Origin: Burkholderia sp. Ax-1719
GTDB lineage: Bacteria > Pseudomonadota > Gammaproteobacteria > Burkholderiales > Burkholderiaceae
DNA: 64,000 bases
Assembly (NCBI RefSeq): GCF_011753055.1
Contig: NZ_VWWJ01000003.1
Location: 62,001-126,000 of the forward strand
Reading direction: 5' to 3'
The position numbers and the translations under genes were made by a program. Below the pieces are notes generated by a model. It saw only the letters and a program-made list of their open reading frames with translations. It was not told the origin of the DNA and did no database searches. Shown piece by piece: positions 25,458-33,609 of this stretch. Position 1 is the stretch's first letter, and each line of letters begins with the position of its first letter.

Positions 25458-27002
25458 GTGCCGCACCAGGAGGCGCCATCGTTGGACTCAGAACAGGACC
25501 TTGCGTCGCGCAAGATAGTTCCGACGGAGCCTCGGCCGCAGGCATCCGCAAAGGACAGCGTGCGATTGTATGACGGCTCCACAGACCTGCTTGACCTATC
25601 GCGCCAGCAGCGCAACCTGCTACTCCTGAGGCCCATCTTCCAGCTCGAGCGCTACAAGACGATGCTTGGTGACGAAGGCGGAGCGGACAGGACACTGTTC
25701 CACGGCATCGACACTCACTACCTCGCGTTATCCGCCCTTGACCTGATGATGGAAGCGACGACGGTCTCCAGCGGTAGCACCTCAGTCGAAGTTGTGCTTC
25801 ACCTGGGGTACGTTGCCGGTCGCATGAAGCCTGCCCTTACGTCATCTCAAGCGCGCCGCATCGCGGAAGTTGTCCTCGACGCGCTCGACAACAAGGCCAA
25901 CAACCACAAGGAGTTCACAGCAGAGTTCTTCGACGCGCCCACATGCACGACCAAGTCGATCCGATACCGACTGGTGCGTTTCGAACCGGACGCTGATGAC
26001 GTCTACCGCTACCGCCCCACCGCCGAAGGCTACCTCGTCTACCTGGGGATGCTCGACCTCGCGCCGGAGGACTCGCAAGAGTTGATGGAGAAGATGCTCG
26101 ACCTGCTCGTGCGCCGCGGCCGGTTCGAAGCAGCCGTCGAGATTGCCCGGCGCGCCCGGAAGTATTCCATCGAGTACCGGCAACTGATTCGTGACCGGCT
26201 CTATCAAACCTATCGCGCGCCAGGCAGCGTCAACTGGAGCCGCGACGTGGCCGGGCAGCTCGACGCAGCGCGGATGCACGTTCGTCAGCGTCAAATCGAA
26301 GACGCCCGGATGGAGGAAGCAGTTGGAGAGGCCTTGCTTGGCGCCGATGAGCTGAGGACGCGCGAGAGTCTCGTGCTGTTAAAGGAAACCATCCGTAGCG
26401 CGAGCCTCATTCGACTACAGCTTGTCACCGATATCAACGTAGCGCCCGAGCGTTTCATCGAAGCGCAGCGCGCGGTCTTCCGTGCACGCAAACCCACCGG
26501 TCTACCGGACCTTGAGCCGCAACTCCTTCCGCAGCTTGTCAACCTTCCGACCGGGGTACTCTCGGCAGAGGCAGATGTCTTCATCAGTGCACTATACCCA
26601 CCGGTCTGGCCGCGAGTATACGACCTGAACTCCGTGTTCGCTCTGCTACTGGAGCAGCGTGGGGAAGATACAGAGGTCGAGACCGATCCAGGCTCGATTG
26701 AGAAACTCGAACCGTTGCCCGACCAGTTTTCGAAGGAACTCGTGCAGCGCGCCAATGACTGGCTGGCTGGCAAGTTCTTCACCGGCCAACGGCTGCGCAT
26801 CGACCAATTGCTGGATGCCGCCGAGGACGAAGGCCTGGACCGGACGACGCGACGGTGCCTCGTTCTTATTCTGTTCCGCTCATTCGCGCAATCTGAGAGC
26901 GAGTTCAGGAACGTAAGCGTCGAGCTCACGGGGGGCACCTTCCATCTCGACATCGCTCAGGGCAGCACTCTCGAGTTCGTTCCCCAAGGAGAGTCAGAAT
27001 GA
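25458..27002 (+). CDS. jetA: JetA-like kleisin (MukF/MksF analogue) of a Wadjet-type system
   Basis: A 514-residue protein, first of a tight four-gene operon. It is assigned mainly by position and size; the middle contains a strongly helical stretch (RRGRFEAAVEIARRARKYSI) and the C-terminal part has RIDQLLDAAEDEGLDRTTRR, as in kleisin-like MukF/MksF proteins with winged-helix ends. In Wadjet, JetA links the SMC heads and JetB. The GTG at 25458 is chosen because AGGAGG lies six bases upstream. The stop overlaps the jetB start by four bases. I recognise no enzyme motif. Sequence alone would not name it confidently; the operon does. Confidence 0.72.
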   Translation: MPHQEAPSLDSEQDLASRKIVPTEPRPQASAKDSVRLYDGSTDLLDLSRQQRNLLLLRPIFQLERYKTMLGDEGGADRTLFHGIDTHYLALSALDLMMEATTVSSGSTSVEVVLHLGYVAGRMKPALTSSQARRIAEVVLDALDNKANNHKEFTAEFFDAPTCTTKSIRYRLVRFEPDADDVYRYRPTAEGYLVYLGMLDLAPEDSQELMEKMLDLLVRRGRFEAAVEIARRARKYSIEYRQLIRDRLYQTYRAPGSVNWSRDVAGQLDAARMHVRQRQIEDARMEEAVGEALLGADELRTRESLVLLKETIRSASLIRLQLVTDINVAPERFIEAQRAVFRARKPTGLPDLEPQLLPQLVNLPTGVLSAEADVFISALYPPVWPRVYDLNSVFALLLEQRGEDTEVETDPGSIEKLEPLPDQFSKELVQRANDWLAGKFFTGQRLRIDQLLDAAEDEGLDRTTRRCLVLILFRSFAQSESEFRNVSVELTGGTFHLDIAQGSTLEFVPQGESE

Positions 27003-27730
27003 ATACAGAACCTACCGTGCGAAACGCCGCGCGCCTGACCTACAAGGCGCTGCACACGACGTTATCGCCCATCAATGACTCGGAGTACCGCGAACTGCTT
27101 GCCCTGTGCAGGGCGGACCCGACATTCAGACGGTATGTCGAGGATGTCGCGGCCGGCATGGAACTGCAGATTCTAGACTTGAGCGAGCAGCGTGGGCTCA
27201 TCGTGGTTCCGGCCAGCAAGGAGAGCCGCTTCGCAGTGCGGCTCATGGATATCCGCAGCGGCATGACTCCAGAGCAAAAAGCTGCGCTCGTGCTTGCGCA
27301 CATCGCCATCTCCGCGGTCTTCTTCCCAACGACTGATGGGCTGGACGACGACAACTACTCTCCGCCCCCGGCATCGGTGGCCGCCTGCCGTGACACGCTC
27401 TATGCGCTGGCGCTGCGTCTGAAGGAGACATCTGACATTCCTCCCGACGTGCCACCTGAACTCGCTCCTGGCTGGGAGGCGATTTCAGCACTACCAGTAG
27501 CAATCCCGACCGGTCAGCGCGCGTCGCATGCCTCAGTCGTCGGCGTCATCAAGATTGCGCTGAACCAGATGGCGCAGAACGGGCTTGTCCGGCTTGACCG
27601 CGACGCGGAAGACGAAGCGGCTGCGACTTATACGCCCACCTTTCGGCTGCGTGTGCAGTTGCGAGAACTGGCGTTACGGCGGCTCTATGAGATGGCGCAA
27701 CTGGCGATAACCGGGCGCAAGGCGGTGTAA
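26999..27730 (+). CDS. jetB: JetB-like (MukE/MksE analogue) of a Wadjet-type system
   Basis: A 243-residue protein that starts inside the end of jetA (ATGA overlap) with AGGAG eight bases upstream. The mid part SKESRFAVRLMDIRSGMTPE, then QKAALVLAHIAISAVFFP, and the C-terminal LKIALNQMAQNGLVRLDR-like helix-wing (read IKIALNQMAQNGLVRL) are what one expects of a winged-helix MukE/JetB protein that binds the kleisin. Ends two bases before jetC. The function as a condensin accessory subunit is inferred from position, size and fold-like pattern. Confidence 0.72.
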   Translation: MNTEPTVRNAARLTYKALHTTLSPINDSEYRELLALCRADPTFRRYVEDVAAGMELQILDLSEQRGLIVVPASKESRFAVRLMDIRSGMTPEQKAALVLAHIAISAVFFPTTDGLDDDNYSPPPASVAACRDTLYALALRLKETSDIPPDVPPELAPGWEAISALPVAIPTGQRASHASVVGVIKIALNQMAQNGLVRLDRDAEDEAAATYTPTFRLRVQLRELALRRLYEMAQLAITGRKAV

Positions 27731-27732
27731 CC

Positions 27733-30700
27733 ATGCAGAAGATTTCCCGCATCCACCTCGGCAACTGCGGCTTCCGCACCGCATGGTACGACGGAAATAC
27801 CTTTGATCTAACCGACCCGGACAGCGGTCAACCCACCGACACGCTCATCAACCTGGAGAACGGCGGCGGCAAAACCACGCTCATCGGGCTTGTGTTCTCA
27901 TGCTTCGAGACAGCTCAAGAAAGATTCCTCAAGCACATCCAGAGCAAACACAACACGTTCTCTCAGTACTTCACCCACGATGGCGCGCCGGGTTTCATCA
28001 TCGTTGAATGGCTCATGCCGTCCAGAATGGCAGGAGGCAAGCCCTACCGCCTGGTGACCGGTCAGGCGGTGGCGGTCAGGTCGCACACCGAGCCACCGGA
28101 GGTCGACCGCATGTTCTTCTCATTCGAGGAACACGCGGACCTGGGCCTCGGGGACATTCCCGCCCCTGGTCTGGCACAGCCCGCACCGCCCTCCATGCAA
28201 GAGTTTTCTCGCTGGCTACATGCGCAGCAGAAAAAATACCCGGGTGACGTTTTCATCAGCCACAACCGCCAGGCGGAGTGGCAGCGGCATCTGAAAGACG
28301 AGCGTCTCATTGACCTGGACATGCTGCGCATGCAGGTCAACTTCTCGGCCCAAGAAGGCGGATTCGACACGGGCTTCCTCGACTTCAAGACGGAAGGCGA
28401 ATTCCTGCGCAAGTTCCTGCACCTGACCAGCGACACCGCGAAGGCCGACGAGGCACGCAAGCTGGTGGTTGTGGTATGCGAGAAGCATCGCCGCAAGCCT
28501 CAGTTCCAGAAGCGTCGTGATGAGCTGACCAAGTTTCGGGCATCGCTGAACGCTTTCGCCGAGGCTGGTCACCTGTACCTTGAGACGCTTGCCGCGCAGC
28601 GCTCGATGCTGATTCGGGGCGCTCAGATGGTCCAGGCCTTGCAGGCCCGGGCCGCCTCCTTGTTCCTTGACCGCGACCGGGAAGTGGAGTTCGAGCAGAC
28701 CCAGCGAGGACTGGCCTCACTTGCACTTGCAGACTCGAGCGCGTATGCGAAGGAGCAGGCCGCGGTTACCTGGGCCTGGCACCAGAAGCGCGGCGCATTG
28801 GCGAAGGCATACAAGGAGGCGACCGATGGCCAGGTGAAGCGGTTGGAGCGGAACGAACAGCTCATTCGAGCGGCACGACTGCAAAAGGAAATCGTCGGCA
28901 TCGACGACGAGCTCAAAGAGCTTGACGCACTAGCCGAAGCCGAGCGCGAGAATCTCAAGCCGACCAAGGACCACGTCGAGATTCAAGGGGCACTGCTGCG
29001 CCGGGCGCTGTTCAACGAAGAACAGAGACTGAAGGGGGCGCTCCAGGTGCTCGATGAGCGAGCTACCGCGCGGGAGGCAGAACGAACGACCCTTCGCAAG
29101 CAACGGGATCAAGCCGAAGCTGACGAGCTTCGCCAGGTAGGAGAACACTCGAAGCTCCAGGCGGCCCAGGACTCCTATACACGTCGCAGGCAAGCGCTTG
29201 AAGTGGATGGGACTTTTCTCGGACCCGATGAGAAAACTCCGGAGGCACTTGAACGACTGGACGCAGAAGCTGCAACTGCGGCGGCCGAGCGTGATCTGCA
29301 GCGAGCATCGCAGCAACGCTGCACCAGAGAGGCGCGAGAGCATCGACAGGCCGCCGCGGCGGAGAAGGTCCGCGCAGCCGGGTTGGCCGGCAAGGCAGAG
29401 GCACTCGGCGAGTTCATCGCACGAGGGGAAGCCGGGGTCGAGCGCCTGGCGCAGCTACCTGCTCTTCTGAATGCCGTCGAATCGGACCGCGTCGACCCGT
29501 TGTCCGCGGCCTTGCCTGCCCGCCTGCGCGAGGTCGTCTCTGAGTCAGCAAGACAAGTGTCCCTGGGAGACGTTCGCCTGGCGGAGCTGCGCGCCACCAG
29601 GCAGGCTATTGCTGAAACCGGGGTTGCCGGCTACAGCATCGACGTTGCACTCGTCGTCGAGACACTTCTGCAGGCAGGAGTTCGCTCGGCCAAAGCCTAT
29701 AACGAGTACATCTCACACGCCCTGCCGGATGCCTCCAATGCGCGAGCGCTCGTCGCCAGCGACCCCGCCCGCTTCCTCGGAGTCTGCGTGGCGTCCACGG
29801 AACTCGAAAAAGCCAGGGCCGTCGCCTGGGAGGCGCGCAAGCCTACACGCCCTGTCGTGGTATCAGCGGCAACCCTTGAGCCCGCGGAGCAACTGGAGGA
29901 GCGTGTGGTCGTCCAGGCTGAGGATGATTCGGCCTTTAACATTGAGGCTGCCGCCAGGCTGGGCCTGAATTTCGAACTGCGTATCGCCGAAGAAGATGAA
30001 CGGCGGTCAGCATATCAGGAGCGCTACGACCAGACACTGAAGGCAGTCCACGAGCTCGATACCTATACGAAGGAATTCGGCGACGGCAAACTCGGACAGG
30101 CGCGAGCCGACAAGGCAGCCCTCGAGGAAGACGAGGCCACGGCGACAGCACGCGCGGAATCTCTCGAATCGCTGGGGCTTGAGCTGGATGAGGAAGTTCA
30201 ACGGTTGGAGCTTCGAGCTCAGGCAGCCGATGAGAAACGCCAGGCAGCACTTCTATCTTCCACAGCAGTCCGCACGTTTCAGAGCGAACACGAAGCCGGC
30301 CACGCGGAGCGCGTTCTTCGACTGGCGGACTTGGCGCAAGGTATCACCACGGAACAGGGGAGAAAGTCCGCAGCCAACAGTGGCCTTGAGCAGTTGCAGG
30401 CTGAGCACGACCGCGATCAGGGCTCGCGTGTAAGCACGGACCATGAACTCAAGGTTGCTGGCGAAGAGCGGGCGGGCATCGCTCACTACAACAAGGACTA
30501 TCCGGCTCACGAACAACTGCTGCAGAACCCGCGGCCGGTGGAGTCTCTGCGTCGCATCTACCGCGATGCAGAAGCGACCTACTTAGCTACGGAAAAGGAG
30601 CGATTGGGGCTCCTCGCACACAAGCTGGACGATGCGCGCAGGCGCCGGGAGGACAAAGCCAGGGAGTTCACCCGTGAGTTCAAGGGTTTACGGACGGCAG

Positions 30701-32133
30701 AACTTGCTCCTTTCCTGGATGTGAACCATGAAGAGGCATTGGCTGACGTCGCCACCGCGCTGGAGACGGCCAGACCAGAGCAAGTAACCGCCACTTCGCA
30801 CCTGCAGGTCGTCAGCAACGAGTCGAAAAAGTGGTTCGACCAAAACAAGACGAACCTGGGGCCGACAGTACCCGCTCATGAGCCTTTGGACCTGGATGCC
30901 CTGGCCGTTCTCATGGTGGAAACCGAGAGCCAAGTGGCTGCGGCGCTCGAACGGATGCGTGTGGCCAACGAAGCCGCGAACCAGGCAGCGGAACGCGCGA
31001 ATCGGAAGCGCGCTGCAGCCGAGGACGACGGGAAAATTGAGGCGCTGTTGCGCAGCAGCATGGGGTTTGAAGACAAGCCCGACCCAGTTCTCGTTGCAGC
31101 AGAAATCGGCGCCCAAGTGGGAATGTCCCTGGAGGTGCCGGACCCCGACAGCCTGATTCTCGAAACCGACGCTAGCAGCCAAGTCAACGCGCTGCTAAAG
31201 GACTACATGGGAAAGGACCAACGCGTCAGCAACCTGCAGAGCAAGGCCCGCGTGGCCTTCGACCTCGTCAAGGCAGCTGCAATGGAGCCGTCGTTCAGGG
31301 AGGTCGACCCCGATGTTGCGCAGCAGATGGTCACCAACGAATTCGGTGCCGCGTGTACGGACGCGAAACGGCTCCTGGAGCATCTGGACGATCGTATCGC
31401 GACGACCGAGGCAACGCTGCGGTCGATGCAGACTGACTTCGATGCCTGCGTCGACGAGGTGCACGCTGTAGTCCGCTCAGCCATCACAACGCTCAATCGC
31501 GCGACGAGCAAGGACAAGTCAGTGCCGGTGGGCGCCCCGTACGTCGGTGGCAAGCAAGTCCTGAAGATGCGGGCAAACTTCGGCTCGGTGCCCGTTGAAA
31601 CACGACGCCAGACCCTCGGCGCCTACCTCGACACGTTGGTTGATACGAACGTGTTCCCTCCGCGCGGTACGGACCTCATCGCCGACGCTGTGGCACGCGT
31701 TTATGGGCGTCCACTGGGACTGCAAGTCCTGAAGATGTCCATCGAAGAGACGGAACAGTATGTCCCGGTTGAGCGGGTTTCGAACTCCGGTGGCGAAGGC
31801 GTCGTCATGGCGATGTTCCTGTACCTGGTCATCAACCAGTTGCGGGCTGAGAACCATGCGCAGGTACATCGCATCGCCGGTGGGCCGCTCATCCTCGATA
31901 ACCCGTTCGCGAAGGCCACCAGTCCCGCCATGTGGCGTGCCCAACGGCTGCTGGCCGGGGCCATGAACGTTCAGTTGATATTCGCAACGGCGCTTCAGGA
32001 CTTCAACGCGCTCGGCGAGTTCCAGCGATTCATCCGCTTGCGCCGCGCCGGGCAGAACAACAAAACTAGACGCTGGCACCTCGAGTTCGCGAACCTGAAG
32101 CTCAACAACGTACCCAAGGAGTTGGCAGATTGA
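27733..32133 (+). CDS. jetC: JetC-like SMC ATPase (MukB/MksB analogue)
   Basis: A 1,466-residue SMC-type ATPase. Near the N-terminus, residues 43-49 give the Walker A loop (NGGGKTT, Lys47). A very long alanine/glutamate/arginine-rich coiled-coil fills the middle, with a probable hinge region in between. Near residue 1350 is the ABC signature VSNSGGEGVVMAMFLYLVIN and near residue 1386 the Walker B LILDNPFAKATS, followed by a switch-like LIFATALQDFNALGEF. Such proteins extrude DNA loops. Two features are unusual: Walker A has GGGKTT instead of GSGKST, and the Walker B aspartate is followed by Asn rather than the normally catalytic Glu. Two bases separate it from jetB and four overlap with jetD. 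Confidence 0.9.
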   Translation: MQKISRIHLGNCGFRTAWYDGNTFDLTDPDSGQPTDTLINLENGGGKTTLIGLVFSCFETAQERFLKHIQSKHNTFSQYFTHDGAPGFIIVEWLMPSRMAGGKPYRLVTGQAVAVRSHTEPPEVDRMFFSFEEHADLGLGDIPAPGLAQPAPPSMQEFSRWLHAQQKKYPGDVFISHNRQAEWQRHLKDERLIDLDMLRMQVNFSAQEGGFDTGFLDFKTEGEFLRKFLHLTSDTAKADEARKLVVVVCEKHRRKPQFQKRRDELTKFRASLNAFAEAGHLYLETLAAQRSMLIRGAQMVQALQARAASLFLDRDREVEFEQTQRGLASLALADSSAYAKEQAAVTWAWHQKRGALAKAYKEATDGQVKRLERNEQLIRAARLQKEIVGIDDELKELDALAEAERENLKPTKDHVEIQGALLRRALFNEEQRLKGALQVLDERATAREAERTTLRKQRDQAEADELRQVGEHSKLQAAQDSYTRRRQALEVDGTFLGPDEKTPEALERLDAEAATAAAERDLQRASQQRCTREAREHRQAAAAEKVRAAGLAGKAEALGEFIARGEAGVERLAQLPALLNAVESDRVDPLSAALPARLREVVSESARQVSLGDVRLAELRATRQAIAETGVAGYSIDVALVVETLLQAGVRSAKAYNEYISHALPDASNARALVASDPARFLGVCVASTELEKARAVAWEARKPTRPVVVSAATLEPAEQLEERVVVQAEDDSAFNIEAAARLGLNFELRIAEEDERRSAYQERYDQTLKAVHELDTYTKEFGDGKLGQARADKAALEEDEATATARAESLESLGLELDEEVQRLELRAQAADEKRQAALLSSTAVRTFQSEHEAGHAERVLRLADLAQGITTEQGRKSAANSGLEQLQAEHDRDQGSRVSTDHELKVAGEERAGIAHYNKDYPAHEQLLQNPRPVESLRRIYRDAEATYLATEKERLGLLAHKLDDARRRREDKAREFTREFKGLRTAELAPFLDVNHEEALADVATALETARPEQVTATSHLQVVSNESKKWFDQNKTNLGPTVPAHEPLDLDALAVLMVETESQVAAALERMRVANEAANQAAERANRKRAAAEDDGKIEALLRSSMGFEDKPDPVLVAAEIGAQVGMSLEVPDPDSLILETDASSQVNALLKDYMGKDQRVSNLQSKARVAFDLVKAAAMEPSFREVDPDVAQQMVTNEFGAACTDAKRLLEHLDDRIATTEATLRSMQTDFDACVDEVHAVVRSAITTLNRATSKDKSVPVGAPYVGGKQVLKMRANFGSVPVETRRQTLGAYLDTLVDTNVFPPRGTDLIADAVARVYGRPLGLQVLKMSIEETEQYVPVERVSNSGGEGVVMAMFLYLVINQLRAENHAQVHRIAGGPLILDNPFAKATSPAMWRAQRLLAGAMNVQLIFATALQDFNALGEFQRFIRLRRAGQNNKTRRWHLEFANLKLNNVPKELAD

Positions 32134-33164
32134 GCGAATTCCTTGAAGCGCTACTGTCATCGCCGCGCAAGCGTGTGCCACTCGACGAACTGCGCCAACG
32201 CTACTTCTCGCTGTACCCAGATGTCCAGAACAGCCCAGATCGTGGTTTGATACTGCTAAGGGCACTGAAGGAGCTGGAAGCTGACGGCGCCCTCTCGCTG
32301 CCAGCTAGAGGAAGTTGGGAACAGGCGGGCTCGCCTGCTCTTCCACTGTGGATCACGTTGAAGCATTCACCACGCTCTGGGGTTTCTGTGAACCATGCTG
32401 ACGTGACCTGGGCGCCAGAGCTCGGGTTCTGGCCGGAGTTGAGGCCATCGCAGTTGTCAGCGCTACGGCCCATCAATGACTTCCTGCTCCGACGCCGCGG
32501 GGCATTCTCCCCGGTTCCAATCAAGGAGCGTTCCCTGGAAATCTTCGGCGACGAGAAGCGGCTCGACAACATGTGCGCCGGGGACTTCCTCTTTAGCGGG
32601 CGACTTCCGCTCTCCGTCATCGGTTGCTTCCGGGTGCCGCAGCCGCTTCCGTATCGCAAGGTTGATACGCCGGGCAAGCCCGTACTCGTTGTCGAAAACC
32701 ACAACACGTACTGGAGCTTCGCGGAATGGAACGAGACCACGCGCCGATACACGGCGGTCATCTATGGCGGAGGCGAAAACTTCAGGCTTACTGGGCGAGC
32801 GTTGCGCCAGGCGATGCATGAAGCTGGAGCGTCTTCAGCGGAGTACTTTGGCGACCTTGACCCGAGGGGCTTGTCAATTCCCCTAGACTTCAACCGTTCC
32901 GTTGAGCAAGGCTATCCGACCGTTTCTGCGGCGCTCCCGTTGTACCGCTGGTTGCTTGCGAACGGGGTCCAGCGTGAAAAGCCCGAGTGTGCAAAGTATG
33001 CAGCTGGACTGGCGGCTGCCTGGCTCGGCATAGAACTGGCCGCAGATCTAGAAGCAGTTTGGTCTGCGGGCATGTGGCTGCCTCAGGAGGCACTGGGCAC
33101 TGAGCGTCTCCATGCTGGTGCCATTGACATCAAGGCTGCATCCTTCGGCGGCCTGGACGACTAA
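32130..33164 (+). CDS. jetD: JetD-like nuclease with TOPRIM-type motif (DUF2220/MksG family)
   Basis: A 344-residue protein; a TTG start overlaps the jetC stop by four bases and has AGGAG nine bases upstream. The N-terminal part is a helical/winged segment (LDELRQRYFSLYPDVQNSPD). Around residues 186-200 is LVVENHNTYWSFAEW and near 239-245 EYFGDLDPRGLSIP: a glutamate followed by an Asp-x-Asp, the metal-binding arrangement of TOPRIM nucleases as in JetD/MksG. JetD cuts DNA once the condensin-like complex has stalled on a closed circle. The distinctive element order and motifs support this more than overall similarity to any one subtype that I can recall. Confidence 0.82.
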   Translation: MSEFLEALLSSPRKRVPLDELRQRYFSLYPDVQNSPDRGLILLRALKELEADGALSLPARGSWEQAGSPALPLWITLKHSPRSGVSVNHADVTWAPELGFWPELRPSQLSALRPINDFLLRRRGAFSPVPIKERSLEIFGDEKRLDNMCAGDFLFSGRLPLSVIGCFRVPQPLPYRKVDTPGKPVLVVENHNTYWSFAEWNETTRRYTAVIYGGGENFRLTGRALRQAMHEAGASSAEYFGDLDPRGLSIPLDFNRSVEQGYPTVSAALPLYRWLLANGVQREKPECAKYAAGLAAAWLGIELAADLEAVWSAGMWLPQEALGTERLHAGAIDIKAASFGGLDD

Positions 33165-33587
33165 ACGTCAAGCACATGGCTTTAAGAGATGCCGGACGGC
33201 GCAAGCGACGTCGCCGCATGTGCCAAATTTCCAATGGAGACAGGACCCGGTGCTTCGGCACAAACGTGGAGATCGACGCGACACCAACCATCTTCAGGGC
33301 CGGCGACCTGCCTTCACGGACAACACGACGTGCGTCCAGCAGATTTTCCCGCACCTACGCCAGCGAGATGCCCCATCGACCGTAACGGCCAATGGTCAGC
33401 ATTTCTCGCCGCTCTAACGAACGAGATGGATACCGTCCGTTTTGCCGTCATCTTGTGACGCAGACGTGCTTGGCCGTCTCTGGAATCGCCGAAAAACGCA
33501 TTATATTCAAAGACTTGAAATCCACGCTCGAGCAAGCAAGGATTTCGCGCGCAATTTCAAGTCATTGATTTCTTTATGATTTTTTAA
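33165..33587. other. Island right end, no recognised gene
   Basis: This 423-base stretch lies between jetD and the guaA 3' end. It contains a 10-bp inverted repeat, GACTTGAAAT at 33512-33521 and ATTTCAAGTC at 33554-33563, close to the right attachment repeat, and an AT-rich run (33562-33586). Two short open frames have no recognisable content. The inverted repeat may be recombinase arm sites or a hairpin. Confidence 0.5.
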
Positions 33588-33609
33588 CGCTTATTCCCAC
33601 TCAATCGTC
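33588..33609. repeat. Right attachment-type repeat within guaA
   Basis: A 22-bp segment identical to 23053-23074, covering the last codons and stop of guaA. Confidence 0.9.

Larger units (their letters stand above)
23053..33609. mobile_element. Genomic island in the 3' end of guaA
   Basis: About 10.5 kb bounded by a perfect 22-bp direct repeat that is a copy of the guaA 3' end. The right copy lies in the intact guaA gene; the left copy stands free of any gene. The interior carries hipBA, a decayed IS3-type transposase and a four-gene Wadjet-like operon. No integrase or recombinase gene was found, so the element may be fixed or may depend on another element's enzyme. Structure is seen; integration history is inferred from the repeat. 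The 3' end of guaA is a known insertion point for bacterial islands. Confidence 0.85.

Noticed and set aside
25458..33164. The SMC operon as a housekeeping MukBEF/MksBEF chromosome condensin
   Set aside because: A fourth nuclease-like gene is fused to the operon by overlap, the operon lies in an island, and the motifs differ from those of housekeeping condensins.
33314..33535. A 73-residue minus-strand frame between jetD and guaA
   Set aside because: No family or ribosome-binding site was visible; kept only as part of the non-coding right end.
33588..33609. A tRNA gene as the island's integration site
   Set aside because: The repeat lies in the 3' end of guaA; no tRNA cloverleaf is present there or elsewhere in the window.
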